A DNA stretch of 64,000 nucleotides from Paludibacteraceae bacterium. Its GTDB lineage: Bacteria; Bacteroidota; Bacteroidia; Bacteroidales; Paludibacteraceae. The position numbers and the translations under genes are program-made. The stretch lies in assembly GCA_024401435.1 (NCBI GenBank), contig JAKSLB010000002.1, positions 62,001 through 126,000 on the forward strand. The letters run 5' to 3'. Below are positions 26,539 through 36,822 of the stretch, one piece after another. Below the pieces are notes generated by a model, which made no database searches, was not told where the DNA came from, and saw nothing but the letters and a program-made list of their open reading frames with translations. How positions within the stretch are numbered: the stretch's first letter is position 1; the number at the start of each line of letters is the position of its first letter.

Positions 26539-29394
26539 GTGAAGAAGGAAGAGATAAATAAGGAAGAATCATTTACTGAGACTGCGTGGATTGATGTTTA
26601 CGGAGCAAGAGTCCATAATTTAAAAAATATTGATGTCTCTATCCCCAGATATAAATTGTCCGTTATTACAGGATTGAGTGGCAGTGGGAAATCCTCTTTG
26701 GCTTTTGATACTATATATGCGGAAGGACAGCGTCGATATATAGAAACTTTTTCTGCGTATGCTCGTAATTTTCTTGGTAATTTAGATCGTCCTGATGTTG
26801 ATAAAATAACAGGTTTAAGTCCTGTGATCTCTATAGAACAGAAAACGACTAACAAAAATCCTCGTTCTACAGTGGGTACAACAACCGAAGTTTATGATTT
26901 TCTTAGATTGTTATTTGCTCGTGCAGGAGAAGCCTATTCATATGTGACGGGCGAAAAGATGGTGAAATACACGGAAGATCAAATACTTGAATTGATAGAA
27001 CAGGAATATAAGGGTGATGCAGTATTTATTTTAGCTCCTTTGGTTAATTCGCGAAAGGGTCATTATAAGGAGTTGTTTGAACAGGTACGTCGAAAAGGTT
27101 ATCTTAATGTTCGCGTGGATGGGGAAATGAAAGAAATCGTTCACGGAATGAAACTGGATCGATACAAAAACCATACGATTGAGGTGGTGATTGATAAACT
27201 GGTCATTTCTGAGGGAAATCAACAGAGAGTGCAAGCTTCTATTCGTACAGCGATGAAGCAAGGAAATGGTACAATCGTCATTCTTCGTAAAAAAGATAAC
27301 AAACTTCGTCATTTCAGTCGCCATTTAATGTGCCCTACAAGTGGTATTTCTTATGCGGAACCAGCTCCTCATAATTTTTCATTCAATTCACCTCATGGAA
27401 GTTGTCCTAAATGTAAAGGTTTAGGCTTTATTAATGAGATTGATATAGATAAAATCATTCCGGATAAGTCTGAAAGTATATACAATGGCGGTATTGTTCC
27501 TTTGGGAAAATACAAAAAATCATTATTCTTTTGGCAGTTAGAAGCAATTGCTGAACGTTTCGGCTTTTCTTTGAAAGATCCTATCTCAAAAATTCCAGAG
27601 GAGGCTTTGGATATTGTGTTGAATGGTACAGATGAACGTGTGTGCGTTAAAAATGAATCATTAGGATCTTCGAATATGACATGCTTGTTCGAAGGCGTTA
27701 TTCATTACATTGAAATGCAACAGGAAACAGAAGCTTCGGCTACTGCGAAGAAATGGGCAGGTCAGTTTAGTAAACAAATACAATGTCCTTTGTGTCATGG
27801 TGATCGTTTGAATGAAGAGGCTTTGCATTTTAAAATAGCCGGGAAAAACATTGCGGAGTTGTCTCGAATGGACGTTGCGGATCTGTATGATTGGGTATGT
27901 AATGTTCCTTCTCAATTGTCTGAAAAACAATTTTCAATTGCTGAGTTGATTTTAAAAGAGATAAAGACTCGTTTGCAATTTATGTTGGATGTGGGCTTGG
28001 ATTATCTATCCCTTCATAGAACTTCTGTTTCTCTTTCGGGTGGTGAAAATCAACGTATACGTTTGGCTACTCAGATAGGTTCTCAATTGGTCAATGTCCT
28101 ATATATTTTAGATGAACCTAGTATCGGATTGCATCAAAGAGATAATGTCCGCTTGATTCATTCATTAAAACAGTTGCGTGATATTGGCAACTCTGTGATT
28201 GTGGTTGAGCATGATCGTGATATGATGCTTGAAGCTGACTATGTTGTTGATATGGGACCTTTTGCTGGTCGTAAGGGTGGAGAAGTGGTTTTCGCTGGTA
28301 CGCCACAGGAGATGTTGAAAACTCAAACGGTGACAGCGGATTATCTTAATGGGAAAAAAACAATTGCTATTCCGGAAAAGAAAAGAGAGGGTAATGGTAA
28401 ATCAATAGTTATCAAAGGTGCGAAGGGTAATAATCTTAAAAATATAGATGTTGAATTTCCGTTAAATAAATTTATTTGCGTGACGGGTGTCTCGGGAAGT
28501 GGTAAATCATCATTGATAAATGAGACATTGCAACCAATATTAAGTCAGCATTTTTACCATTCGCTTCAGGATCCATTGCCATACGAATCTGTTTCTGGTA
28601 TTGAATATGTGGATAAGGTGATTAATGTGGATCAATCACCGATTGGTAGAACACCTCGTTCTAATCCATCTACTTATACAGGTTTGTTCGCTGATATACG
28701 AGAATTGTTTGTTACCTTGCCAGAATCAAAAATGAGGGGTTACAAAGCGGGAAGATTCTCTTTTAATGTGAAGGGTGGTAGGTGTGAAACATGTTGTGGA
28801 AACGGATATAAGACAATAGAGATGAATTTCTTGCCAGATGTTCTCGTTCCTTGTGAAGAGTGTCAAGGCAAACGATATAATCGAGAGACGTTGGATGTGC
28901 GTTTCAAGGGAAAGTCAATCGCAGATGTGCTGGATATGACCATCAACATGGCTGTTGATTTCTTTGAAAATATTCCTACTATATATCATAAAGTCAAAAC
29001 GTTACAAGAAATAGGGTTGGGGTATATAAAATTGGGACAACCATCCACAACTTTGTCTGGTGGAGAAAGCCAACGTATTAAATTGGCAACTGAATTGATG
29101 AAAAAGGATACAGGTAGTACTTTATATATTTTGGATGAACCAACAACAGGACTTCATTTCGAGGATATCCGCATTTTATTGGATGTCTTGAATAAATTAG
29201 TGGATAGAGGTAATACTGTTATTGTGATAGAACATAATATGGATGTTATAAAAGTGGCAGATCATTTGATTGATATTGGTCCCGAAGGAGGACGTGGTGG
29301 AGGTCAGATGGTGGCTGTTGGAACACCAGAAGAAGTGTCTGAAAATCCGAATAGCTATACGGGGAAATATCTTAAAATGGAATACGACAGATAA
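26539..29394 (+). CDS. uvrA: Excinuclease ABC subunit A
   Basis: About 951 residues. UvrA is the damage-recognising ATPase dimer of nucleotide excision repair. Seen here: GLSGSGKSS and GVSGSGKSS Walker A motifs, two LSGGE(N/S)QRI(R/K)LA signatures, the zinc-finger pairs CPKCKGLG with CPLCHGD, and CETCCGNGYKTIEMNFLPDV...CEECQGKRYN. Length is normal for the main bacterial UvrA. There is no ATG near the N-terminus; GTG at 26539 is preferred, TTG at 26530 is the alternative. Downstream is convergent thiD. Confidence 0.92.
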   Translation: MKKEEINKEESFTETAWIDVYGARVHNLKNIDVSIPRYKLSVITGLSGSGKSSLAFDTIYAEGQRRYIETFSAYARNFLGNLDRPDVDKITGLSPVISIEQKTTNKNPRSTVGTTTEVYDFLRLLFARAGEAYSYVTGEKMVKYTEDQILELIEQEYKGDAVFILAPLVNSRKGHYKELFEQVRRKGYLNVRVDGEMKEIVHGMKLDRYKNHTIEVVIDKLVISEGNQQRVQASIRTAMKQGNGTIVILRKKDNKLRHFSRHLMCPTSGISYAEPAPHNFSFNSPHGSCPKCKGLGFINEIDIDKIIPDKSESIYNGGIVPLGKYKKSLFFWQLEAIAERFGFSLKDPISKIPEEALDIVLNGTDERVCVKNESLGSSNMTCLFEGVIHYIEMQQETEASATAKKWAGQFSKQIQCPLCHGDRLNEEALHFKIAGKNIAELSRMDVADLYDWVCNVPSQLSEKQFSIAELILKEIKTRLQFMLDVGLDYLSLHRTSVSLSGGENQRIRLATQIGSQLVNVLYILDEPSIGLHQRDNVRLIHSLKQLRDIGNSVIVVEHDRDMMLEADYVVDMGPFAGRKGGEVVFAGTPQEMLKTQTVTADYLNGKKTIAIPEKKREGNGKSIVIKGAKGNNLKNIDVEFPLNKFICVTGVSGSGKSSLINETLQPILSQHFYHSLQDPLPYESVSGIEYVDKVINVDQSPIGRTPRSNPSTYTGLFADIRELFVTLPESKMRGYKAGRFSFNVKGGRCETCCGNGYKTIEMNFLPDVLVPCEECQGKRYNRETLDVRFKGKSIADVLDMTINMAVDFFENIPTIYHKVKTLQEIGLGYIKLGQPSTTLSGGESQRIKLATELMKKDTGSTLYILDEPTTGLHFEDIRILLDVLNKLVDRGNTVIVIEHNMDVIKVADHLIDIGPEGGRGGGQMVAVGTPEEVSENPNSYTGKYLKMEYDR

Positions 29395-29400
29395 AGAATA

Positions 29401-29432
29401 CAAAGGGGGAAAGAATCGTCTTTCCCCCTTTG
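29401..29432. terminator. Hairpin between convergent uvrA and thiD
   Basis: Perfect 13-bp stem CAAAGGGGGAAAG/CTTTCCCCCTTTG with a 6-nt loop. T runs are poor on both sides, but the position between convergent genes suits a two-way terminator. Confidence 0.6.
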
Positions 29433-29474
29433 TGAAAAATATAGCGAACAATGCTTGTCTTTTGATTTTGCGCT

Positions 29475-30287
29475 TTAGTCCCAGTATTTGTAAAAATGAG
29501 CAACTGGGCCATGTCCATGACCGATTTTGTAATTTGCACCTTCGATGATGGCATTTTCTATATATTTCTGAGCCAGTGTTGCTGCTTCGGTTAGATTGTG
29601 TCCTTTCGCAATCATGGAAGCGAGTGCGGAAGATAATGTACATCCTGTCCCATGTGTGTTTTCTGTATGAATACGTTTCGTTTTTAGCTCGCAGAAGTTG
29701 CCCTCTTCGTGATTGTAGAAAATGTCAATTAAGGCTTCTTCTGTTAAATGACCTGCTTTCAAGTAAATTGAGGTGTTGAATTTGTTTGCTAGTTGTTGGG
29801 CTGTAGTCCGTAAAACGTCTTGATTGGGAATTTTGCCTCCGTACAAGATTTCGGCTTCAGGAATGTTAGGGGTGATAACCCTAGCCATTGGAATCAATTC
29901 TTTGCAGAGTGTTTCGATAGCTTCCTCTTCGATAAGACGATGTCCGGAAGTGGAAACCATAACTGGATCTAAAACGATGTTTTTTATGTCGTGCTTTTTC
30001 ATCATTTTGGCTACGCTAAGTACTACTTTAGAAGAGTGTAACATGCCTATTTTTACACAATCAGCACCGATGTCACTTAGTACAGCATCAATTTGACCTT
30101 CTATGACAGAAGGACTTAATCCTTCTACATCTATAACACCCATTGTGTTTTGAACCGTAACTGCTGTGATGGCAGACGCTGCATAACAGCCACATGCGGA
30201 TATGGTTTTGATGTCAGCTTGAATCCCTGCACCTCCACCAGAATCGCTACCAGCGATTGTAAGTACTTTCTTGTATGTCTTCTCCAT
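29475..30287 (-). CDS. thiD: Hydroxymethylpyrimidine/phosphomethylpyrimidine kinase
   Basis: 270 residues, ribokinase-like fold. ThiD phosphorylates HMP and HMP-P to HMP-PP, the pyrimidine half of thiamine. Visible: TIAGSDSGGGAGIQADIKT at the N-terminus, VLDPVMVSTSGHRL, ITPNIPEAEIL, and the C-terminal anion-hole motif NTHGTGCTLSSALAS. A TPP riboswitch with its own terminator precedes it. No other thiamine gene is adjacent, so thiD forms a single-gene riboswitch-controlled unit here. Pyridoxal kinase activity is known in some relatives. Confidence 0.93.
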   Translation of the reverse strand: MEKTYKKVLTIAGSDSGGGAGIQADIKTISACGCYAASAITAVTVQNTMGVIDVEGLSPSVIEGQIDAVLSDIGADCVKIGMLHSSKVVLSVAKMMKKHDIKNIVLDPVMVSTSGHRLIEEEAIETLCKELIPMARVITPNIPEAEILYGGKIPNQDVLRTTAQQLANKFNTSIYLKAGHLTEEALIDIFYNHEEGNFCELKTKRIHTENTHGTGCTLSSALASMIAKGHNLTEAATLAQKYIENAIIEGANYKIGHGHGPVAHFYKYWD

Positions 30288-30318
30288 TTCTGTAGGATAA
30301 TTTGTTTAAATCATATCA

Positions 30319-30349
30319 TAAAAAAAGCATTCCTGAACAGAGGAATGCT
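30319..30349 (-). terminator. Riboswitch-linked terminator before thiD
   Basis: Perfect 9-bp stem AGCATTCCT/AGGAATGCT with a 6-nt loop and T7 on the minus strand, between riboswitch and thiD. The riboswitch segment AGAGGAA (30363-30369) can pair with UUCCUCU (30339-30345) in the terminator, giving a plausible antiterminator. Confidence 0.8.
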
Positions 30350-30357
30350 ATCATATT

Positions 30358-30440
30358 ATAAATTCCTCTCTACCATTACGTAGCAGGTTCTAAGGGTATA
30401 ATCTCAGCCTTCCATGGGAAAGCACCCCTGTTGCTTTTTA
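30358..30440 (-). promoter_or_regulatory. TPP riboswitch (THI element) controlling thiD
   Basis: On the minus strand the conserved pieces appear in order: GGGGTGC, a short P3 stem (TTTCC/GGAA), GGCTGAGA, ACCCTTAGAACCTG, GTAATG and AGGAA. These are the diagnostic TPP-aptamer bases. A -7-like TAATTTTG (30446-30453) lies just upstream. Binding of TPP should favour the terminator and reduce thiD expression. Confidence 0.92.
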
Positions 30441-30445
30441 CAATG

Positions 30446-30832
30446 CAAAATTATATAATTATTTAATATGTCGTGAGTTTGACGAGTTTTTAATAATTGA
30501 TTAATTACTAGTTCGTGGTAAAAATGGTGTATTTATAATGATAAAAATAAAATTCACACCTCTGGGTTCAAACTTCATCTGATATGCAATGAGAAAGGAA
30601 ATCTTTACAACATGTCTTTCCTTTTTAAAGTTGTTTGATTTAGAATTAAATATAAATAACTGATAATTAATCTTATATATAAATTACTTTCGTCAAAAGT
30701 ACGTTACATTAATATTATTGGTTACAATACCTTATATTTGCAATGCTAAAAATTATATAATTATTAAATTGTATTTTGAAAGAATATGATTTTACACCTT
30801 TTTTATTCATTCATTAATTAATTATTTATTCG
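30446..30832. other. Intergenic region between thiD riboswitch and WG-repeat gene
   Basis: AT-rich, no gene recognised. It holds the thiD -7 box (30446-30453, minus), a terminator-like hairpin on the plus strand (AAAGGAAA 30594-30601 with TTTCCTTT 30617-30624, then TT) with no gene before it, and a -7-like TATATTTG (30733-30740) before the WG-repeat gene. A CAATGC...AATTATATAATTATT motif occurs near both 30441 and 30741. Confidence 0.4.
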
Positions 30833-31897
30833 ATGAAACCTGTATTCTTTACTCTTTTACTATTTATAAACATATTACTTCTGTTTTTCTTTTATCCAAT
30901 GTTCTCCTCAAATTTGACATTGAAAGAATTGCTTCAAATAAAAAGAAATGTGCCTTCTTTTATGAAAAAAGGAGATGTGAATTGGAATAATCTTTATATG
31001 ATTCAAACTATATCTGGTAATTTTGGATTCATTAACTCAAACGGGTCCGTTTTTATTCCTCCCGTTTCCCCTACGCTCACTCGTACCCAAGATCAAAAAG
31101 AATTCGAGATCGTAAATTCCATCTATCATGTAAATTACAGAAATATCCATTGGACATGTATATCTTCAGAACAATATGCTGATAGAAAATATTGCGTGGA
31201 AAGTAGTTCTCAAAAAAGACTTTCTGATTTTATTTATGACAAAGTTATATTCATAAATGGCGAAATGGCTTTTGCAAAAAAAGGAAACCAATATGGCTTC
31301 TTTTCCCAATTCGGAGAGTTTCATCCAAAAGAAGAATTGACAGACTGCGATATTGATATATATAATCAAGTAATTTCAAAAAATGGAAAGAAAGGTTTAA
31401 TAGACCAAAACCTTAAAATTATCGTTCCCATTTCTTATGACAATATTTATCCCATCTCCGAACTTCAGCTTGCCATCGTGAAAAATGAACAAAAATATGG
31501 AATCATATCCTTTAAAAATAAAGTCATTCAGCCTTGTCAATACGAGTTTATAGGAAAAGTTGTTTGTAAAGAACCCAATAGTCTAACGGAAGATGATATT
31601 TCATATTATACAGAAAACGGATCTGATAGGAAAATTGAGACGAAAGAAGAAAAGATAAACGTTATGTATAATCCCTTCATTGAAAAAACTTGTTATTTTT
31701 ATGTACTTGACAATGGAAAATCTTTTCTATTCAGTTCAAATGGGGTACAGATAGTGGATGATAACATAAAAATTTCCGACTATGATAAACGAGATGAAGA
31801 GATAATGGACCGATCGAACGATTTTATGAAATTTGAATATGATTCCACATCACATCAACTTTTAATATTAAACGAAGAGGCGAACTGTCTCTATTAA
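30833..31897 (+). CDS. WG-repeat protein with N-terminal membrane anchor
   Basis: 354 residues. The first 25 residues are strongly hydrophobic (FFTLLLFINILLLFFFYPMF), a membrane anchor or uncleaved signal. The rest has WG-type (KWG-Leptospira) repeats, each about 35 residues: FGFINSNGSVFIPP, YGFFSQFGEFHPKE, KGLIDQNLKIIVPISYDNIYP and YGIISFKNKVIQPCQYEF. WG repeats form beta-rich proteins of unclear role, common in Bacteroidetes. Repeat copy B of the MITE-like element begins 48 bases after its stop codon. Function unknown. Confidence 0.75.
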   Translation: MKPVFFTLLLFINILLLFFFYPMFSSNLTLKELLQIKRNVPSFMKKGDVNWNNLYMIQTISGNFGFINSNGSVFIPPVSPTLTRTQDQKEFEIVNSIYHVNYRNIHWTCISSEQYADRKYCVESSSQKRLSDFIYDKVIFINGEMAFAKKGNQYGFFSQFGEFHPKEELTDCDIDIYNQVISKNGKKGLIDQNLKIIVPISYDNIYPISELQLAIVKNEQKYGIISFKNKVIQPCQYEFIGKVVCKEPNSLTEDDISYYTENGSDRKIETKEEKINVMYNPFIEKTCYFYVLDNGKSFLFSSNGVQIVDDNIKISDYDKRDEEIMDRSNDFMKFEYDSTSHQLLILNEEANCLY

Positions 31898-31941
31898 AAT
31901 AGTATTTAAGTAAAGGGAACTTCAGAAAAATCTCTAATTTT

Positions 31942-32148
31942 TAAAGGGGATTTCTATAAATTGCTTTGTAGCGATTTTGAAAGTTTTGTCAGACAGATTG
32001 TTGATTTGAACGAAGGAGCAGTGCGGGCACTGTGACTGAGTGAAAATCAGCAAGATGGCGACAAAAGTTCAAAAGCGCACAAAAGATTAAAGAATAACCT
32101 ATATAAAAAAATATTTAATAATCGGGGAATTTATAGAAGTCCCCTAAA
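31942..32148 (+). repeat. MITE-like element, copy B, with flanking TAAA repeats
   Basis: The element proper is 31946-32144 (199 bp), flanked by TAAA at 31942-31945 and 32145-32148. Ends and internal pairings are as in copy A, with TTTTGTC/GACAAAA now perfect. Same orientation as the WG-repeat gene before it and clpB after it. Confidence 0.85.
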
Positions 32149-32294
32149 TTTAAAATAAGAATTAAATAGTTAATAACAACAGCTGAAATGTCATATTGAT
32201 GCAGTTAATGTCTGCCATTTTGTCATATGGTATATAGATTTTCGTAGTGGCACTTAATTTGAAGTGTATTGATAAATGCTTAAAATATACAACT
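32149..32294 (+). other. Upstream region of clpB
   Basis: AT-rich. TGTCATAT occurs twice (32189-32196 and 32221-32228), and GTTAATAAC at 32169-32177. No CIRCE element (TTAGCACTC-N9-GAGTGCTAA) and no full TTTG-N20-TAnnTTTG promoter is visible. Confidence 0.3.
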
Positions 32295-34886
32295 ATGAAT
32301 TTTGAAAATTTTACAATTAAAAGTCAAGAGGTGATTGATGAGGCTGTAAAGTTTGCTGATAAAAAAAATCAGCAGATCGTTGAGCCAGAGCATTTGCTGA
32401 AAGGCGTCTTGAAAGTGGGAGAGAATGTCACACAATTTTTAATGAATAAGATGAGTGTGAATGTTCCTATGGTGGATGCTGCATTGGATAAAGCGATTGA
32501 GGGATTTCCAAAAGTGAGAGGAAAAGTAGATCATTATATGTCCAATACGACAAAAGAAGTTTTTGATCAAGCTCAACAGCTATCACAAAATGATGGAGAT
32601 CAGTTCGTCTCGTTAGAGTATATCCTTCTTGCATTGTTATTGACACCTAGTAATGTGTCTACTCTTTTGAAAGATGCAGGGATGACAGAGTCGGCCTTGC
32701 GTCAATCTATTGCTGAAATGAGAAAAGGAAGTAAAGTGACTGATCCTTCAGCAGAAGGTACGTATGATTCTCTCAACAAGTATGCTATCAATTTGAATGA
32801 ACGAGCTCGCTCGGGTAAATTAGATCCTGTTATTGGTAGAGATGAGGAGATACGAAGAGTACTTCAGATTTTAAGTCGTCGTACTAAAAACAATCCTATC
32901 TTGATAGGAGAGCCGGGTACTGGTAAGACTGCCATTGCAGAAGGATTAGCACAACGTATTGTAAGAGGAGATGTTCCAGAAAATTTGAAAAGCAAACAAA
33001 TCTTTTCTTTGGATATGGGAGCTGTCGTTGCGGGAGCCAAGTATAAAGGTGAATTTGAAGAACGATTGAAATCTGTAGTGAATGAAGTAACGAAGGCAGA
33101 TGGAGAAATAATTCTTTTTATTGACGAGATACATACGTTGGTGGGCGCAGGAAAGGGAGATGGCGCTATGGATGCAGCCAATATTCTAAAACCAGCTTTG
33201 GCAAGAGGAGAACTCCGTTCAATAGGAGCAACCACATTGGATGAATATCAAAAGTATTTTGAAAAAGACAAAGCTTTGGAACGTCGTTTCCAAATAGTGA
33301 TGGTGAATGAACCTAATGAAGCTGATTCCATTTCAATTCTTCGTGGAATAAAGGAGAAGTATGAGAATCATCATCAAGTTCGAATCAAAGATGAAGCTAT
33401 TATTGCTGCAGTACAATTGTCCACTCGTTATATTACGGATAGGTTTTTGCCAGATAAGGCTATTGACTTAATAGATGAGGCTGCTTCAAAATTAAGATTG
33501 GAAATTAATTCTGTTCCAGAAGAGTTGGATGCTAAAGAACGAGAAATTATGCAGTTGGAGATTGAACGTGAAGCAATTAAACGTGAAAATGATACTGCTA
33601 AGATCGATCAGTTGGGAAAAGAAATCGCCAATTTAAAAGAGCAGACTCAACAAATTCGTACAAAATGGAATTCGGAAAAAGCGTTGATTGATGAACAACA
33701 ACAGTTGAAGATTCAGATTGAAGATTTACGTTTCCAATCAGAACGTGCCGAATGTGAAGGCGATTATGAAAAGGTGGCAGAAATTCGTTATGGAAGAATA
33801 AAAGAGGCAGAAGATAAGATTACTGAGATAAAGAAAAAACTTTCTGAAATTCAGACGGATAGTCCGTTGATCAAAGAAGAAGTTGATGCTGATGATATTG
33901 CAGATGTTATCTCTAAATGGACTGGAATACCAGTTTCTAAGATGTTGCAGAGCGAAAAAGAGAAATTGCTTCATTTGGAGGAAGAATTACATAATCGTGT
34001 GATTGGACAAGAAGATGCAATTGCTGCTGTTTCAGACGCTGTACGTCGTAGTAGAGCAGGATTGCAAGATCCAAAACGACCTATAGGTTCATTTATTTTC
34101 TTAGGAACTACAGGTGTCGGAAAAACGGAGTTAGCCAAAGCTTTGGCTGAGTTCTTGTTTGATGATGAGAATATGATTACACGTATTGATATGTCGGAAT
34201 ACCAGGAGAAGTTCTCTGTGACACGTTTGATTGGTTCACCTCCAGGATATGTTGGATATGATGAAGGCGGACAGTTGACAGAAGCTATCAGAAGGAAACC
34301 TTATTCGGTTGTCTTATTTGACGAGATAGAGAAAGCGCATCCCGATGTTTTTAATACGTTGTTGCAAGTGCTGGATGATGGTCGATTGACAGACAACAAA
34401 GGTAGATTGGTGAATTTCAAAAACACGATTATCATTATGACGTCTAACTTGGGATCAGATTTGATTCGCGAGAAATTTGAAAAATTGACGCCAGATAATC
34501 GAGAAGAGGTCATAGAGGATTCTAAGAAGACGGTTCTTGAAATGCTGAAGCAAACCATACGTCCAGAGTTCTTAAACAGAATAGATGAAATAATTATGTT
34601 TACTCCATTGACGAAGAGTGAGACGAGGAAGATTGTGGATTTACAAATTAATTCTATCTATAAGATGTTGAAGGATAATGGAATTGAGTTGAGAGTAACA
34701 GATGATGCAAGAGATTTCATCGCAGATGAGGGTTATGATCCACAATTTGGTGCACGACCTGTAAAACGCGTTATTCAAAAACGTTTACTCAATGATTTGT
34801 CTAAAGCATTGTTGGCACAGACAGTTGACAGGACAAAACCGATTGTGGTTGAGAAGAAAGGTGATGGTTTGGTATTCCAAAATTAA
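32295..34886 (+). CDS. clpB: ClpB disaggregase chaperone
   Basis: The start is placed at [17 protein letters not shown], where ClpB homologues begin; the frame extends 16 codons upstream. The 863-residue length is typical. An N-terminal double Clp-N domain, AAA-1 with GEPGTGKTA and Walker [15 protein letters not shown], a long coiled-coil M-domain (about residues 405-525) and AAA-2 with GTTGVGKTE are present. Also present are the pore loops YKGEFEERL and GYVGYDEGG. Hexameric ClpB works with DnaK to pull apart aggregated proteins after heat stress. It lies alone between repeat copy B and a strong terminator. Confidence 0.95.
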   Translation: MNFENFTIKSQEVIDEAVKFADKKNQQIVEPEHLLKGVLKVGENVTQFLMNKMSVNVPMVDAALDKAIEGFPKVRGKVDHYMSNTTKEVFDQAQQLSQNDGDQFVSLEYILLALLLTPSNVSTLLKDAGMTESALRQSIAEMRKGSKVTDPSAEGTYDSLNKYAINLNERARSGKLDPVIGRDEEIRRVLQILSRRTKNNPILIGEPGTGKTAIAEGLAQRIVRGDVPENLKSKQIFSLDMGAVVAGAKYKGEFEERLKSVVNEVTKADGEIILFIDEIHTLVGAGKGDGAMDAANILKPALARGELRSIGATTLDEYQKYFEKDKALERRFQIVMVNEPNEADSISILRGIKEKYENHHQVRIKDEAIIAAVQLSTRYITDRFLPDKAIDLIDEAASKLRLEINSVPEELDAKEREIMQLEIEREAIKRENDTAKIDQLGKEIANLKEQTQQIRTKWNSEKALIDEQQQLKIQIEDLRFQSERAECEGDYEKVAEIRYGRIKEAEDKITEIKKKLSEIQTDSPLIKEEVDADDIADVISKWTGIPVSKMLQSEKEKLLHLEEELHNRVIGQEDAIAAVSDAVRRSRAGLQDPKRPIGSFIFLGTTGVGKTELAKALAEFLFDDENMITRIDMSEYQEKFSVTRLIGSPPGYVGYDEGGQLTEAIRRKPYSVVLFDEIEKAHPDVFNTLLQVLDDGRLTDNKGRLVNFKNTIIIMTSNLGSDLIREKFEKLTPDNREEVIEDSKKTVLEMLKQTIRPEFLNRIDEIIMFTPLTKSETRKIVDLQINSIYKMLKDNGIELRVTDDARDFIADEGYDPQFGARPVKRVIQKRLLNDLSKALLAQTVDRTKPIVVEKKGDGLVFQN

Positions 34887-34952
34887 TGGAGAAGAAACTC
34901 CATTCGATTGGAATAAAAAAAGACTTGTAAAGTTTATCAAGTCGAATAATAG

Positions 34953-34997
34953 AGATTGGCAGAGTGAGGAAATCCTTGCTTTGCCAATCTTATTTTG
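34953..34997 (+). terminator. Terminator of clpB
   Basis: AGATTGGCA pairs with TGCCAATCT; the inner bases pair further as GAGG/CCTT. Followed by TATTTTG. Confidence 0.75.
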
Positions 34998-35098
34998 TTG
35001 ATTTGTGATGAATCATTTGTAAATGTCTAAAAAAATATTAATTTTGCATTCTGTTTCGATGAAGAAACATTATTTGGTATCAACATTTTGATAATTCG

Positions 35099-36484
35099 AT
35101 GGAATTTTTAATGATTTTCTTGTTCCTCGTAGGCTATGCATGCATTGCGATGGAACACAGCTTGAAGGTTAACAAAGCGGCAACAGCATTACTTTTGTGT
35201 GCTTTATTATGGACTGTATACATAACGAATGCAGATTCAGTATTAACACAATTCTCCAATCATGAGGATGTGGTTTCTTATGTTACAGGTAATCAAATTA
35301 TTGAACATCTAGGTGACGTAGCATCAACATTGTTCTTTTTGATGGGTGCAATGACCATCGTAGAGTTGATTGATGCCCACGGAGGTTTTTCTATTATTAC
35401 CAATAAAATCACAACGAAAGAGAAGAAAAAATTGTTGTGGCTATTGGCAATAATAACATTCTTTATGTCAGCTATTTTGGATAACTTGACAACAACTATT
35501 GTTATGGTGATGTTGTTAAGAAAATTGATAGGAAACTATAAGGAACGTTGGTTGTTTGCTTGTATTATAGTGATAGCAGCCAATTCGGGAGGTGCCTTTT
35601 CTCCAATCGGTGACGTTACCACTATTATGCTTTGGGTGAAGGGAAATGTAAGCACAGAAGGATTACTTCCTAACTTGTTTGTTCCATCCTTGATATCAAT
35701 GGTTATTCCTGTATTCGTTGCTAGCCGTTTCTTGAAGGGAGAAATCTCTGAACGAGTAAACGTTATAGGAAATGAGGGATTTAGCCATTTTAGCGCAGCA
35801 GATTTAATCACTCCAGGAGAACAAAAAGCCATTTTATTCATGGGTATTGGAGCTTTGGTATTTGTTCCTATTTTTAAATCTATTACACATTTGCCTCCAT
35901 TTATTGGTGTCCTTTTAGGATTAGGCGTTTTGTGGTTCTATACTGAGTTTTTATATCATAATAAAAAACATATTCCAGAGTCATCAAAAGCACGTATTTC
36001 TGTTATCTTGACTCGTGTGGACTTTACCACTATATTATTCTTTTTAGGTATTTTGATGGCTGTTTCGGCATTGCAATGTGCTGGTATTTTAGGTCAGTTG
36101 TCAAAATTCTTGGATGAAAGTGTTGGTAATGTCTATGTGATAGACGTCATTATTGGTATCTTGTCATCAATAGTTGATAATGTGCCTTTGGTGGCAGGTT
36201 CTATGGGAATGTATGATGTTGCAAGTGCAGCGGATGTTGCAAGTAATCCAGCTCTTGCTGCTTATGCTTCTGATGGAGTGTTCTGGTTGTTCCTTGCTTA
36301 CTGCGCTGGAGTGGGTGGTTCCATGTTGATTATTGGTTCTGCTGCTGGTGTGGTAGTGATGGGCTTGGAAAAAGTTTCATTCGGATGGTATTGCAAAAAT
36401 ATCTCATTGCTTGCTTTGTCGGGATATTTGGCAGGTGCAATCTTCTTCGTGTTGCAAGAAGTGTTCATCCGACCATTGTTTTGA
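35099..36484 (+). CDS. nhaD: NhaD-type sodium/proton antiporter
   Basis: 461 residues with about 12 hydrophobic segments and no signal peptide. Conserved NhaD/ArsB-like features are the half-helix motifs LDNLTTTIVMVMLLRKL and SIVDNVPLVAGSMGMYD, and SPIGDVTTIMLWVKG. It exports Na+ (or Li+) for protons across the inner membrane and supports pH and salt tolerance, or sodium-cycle energetics. The gene is monocistronic, ending with a clear terminator. Confidence 0.9.
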   Translation: MEFLMIFLFLVGYACIAMEHSLKVNKAATALLLCALLWTVYITNADSVLTQFSNHEDVVSYVTGNQIIEHLGDVASTLFFLMGAMTIVELIDAHGGFSIITNKITTKEKKKLLWLLAIITFFMSAILDNLTTTIVMVMLLRKLIGNYKERWLFACIIVIAANSGGAFSPIGDVTTIMLWVKGNVSTEGLLPNLFVPSLISMVIPVFVASRFLKGEISERVNVIGNEGFSHFSAADLITPGEQKAILFMGIGALVFVPIFKSITHLPPFIGVLLGLGVLWFYTEFLYHNKKHIPESSKARISVILTRVDFTTILFFLGILMAVSALQCAGILGQLSKFLDESVGNVYVIDVIIGILSSIVDNVPLVAGSMGMYDVASAADVASNPALAAYASDGVFWLFLAYCAGVGGSMLIIGSAAGVVVMGLEKVSFGWYCKNISLLALSGYLAGAIFFVLQEVFIRPLF

Positions 36485-36534
36485 CCATTATTTGGTATCT
36501 AAATTTTCCATAATTGTAATTTTTAAGTTGTTGG

Positions 36535-36575
36535 ACTATCCGGGCTTCGTGGTGAAGCTTGGATAGTTTTTTTTT
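36535..36575 (+). terminator. Terminator of nhaD
   Basis: ACTATCC pairs with GGATAGT, with an inner GCTTC/GAAGC stem, followed by nine or more T residues. Confidence 0.88.
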
Positions 36576-36616
36576 ATGAAAATTGAAAAAATGTTAAATA
36601 TAAATTGTATTTTTTC

Positions 36617-36822
36617 TTGTTTCTATTAGATTTTTTATATTTTTGCGTGGAACTAATAGTAGAATGATTCCTATTTATATAATTATATTTTATTTATTTA
36701 CAACTCTATTAGTGATAAATTACGTGATAAGACTTTTATAGTAGAATAAAGTATAATTATTTTTTAGATGCTAAATTGGTTGAATTCAATAGTTCTTCAT
36801 TTGACTATTAAATTTTTAGATT
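36617..36822 (+). promoter_or_regulatory. Promoter and long leader of the next small gene
   Basis: TTG at 36617-36619, 18 bases, then TATTTTTG at 36638-36645, close to the Bacteroidetes promoter form. About 170 untranslated bases follow, very AT-rich, containing ACTAATAG (36652-36659) and its reverse complement CTATTAGT (36706-36713). Confidence 0.4.

Noticed and set aside
30550..30580. tRNA fragment (GGGTTCAAA, T-loop-like)
   Set aside because: No pairing T stem, acceptor or anticodon arm can be drawn around it.
23640..32148. CRISPR array suggested by near-identical repeats
   Set aside because: Copies are about 200 bp long, 8 kb or more apart, with genes between them and target duplications at their ends.
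32149..32294. CIRCE heat-shock operator before clpB
   Set aside because: No TTAGCACTC-N9-GAGTGCTAA sequence; only short TGTCATAT repeats.
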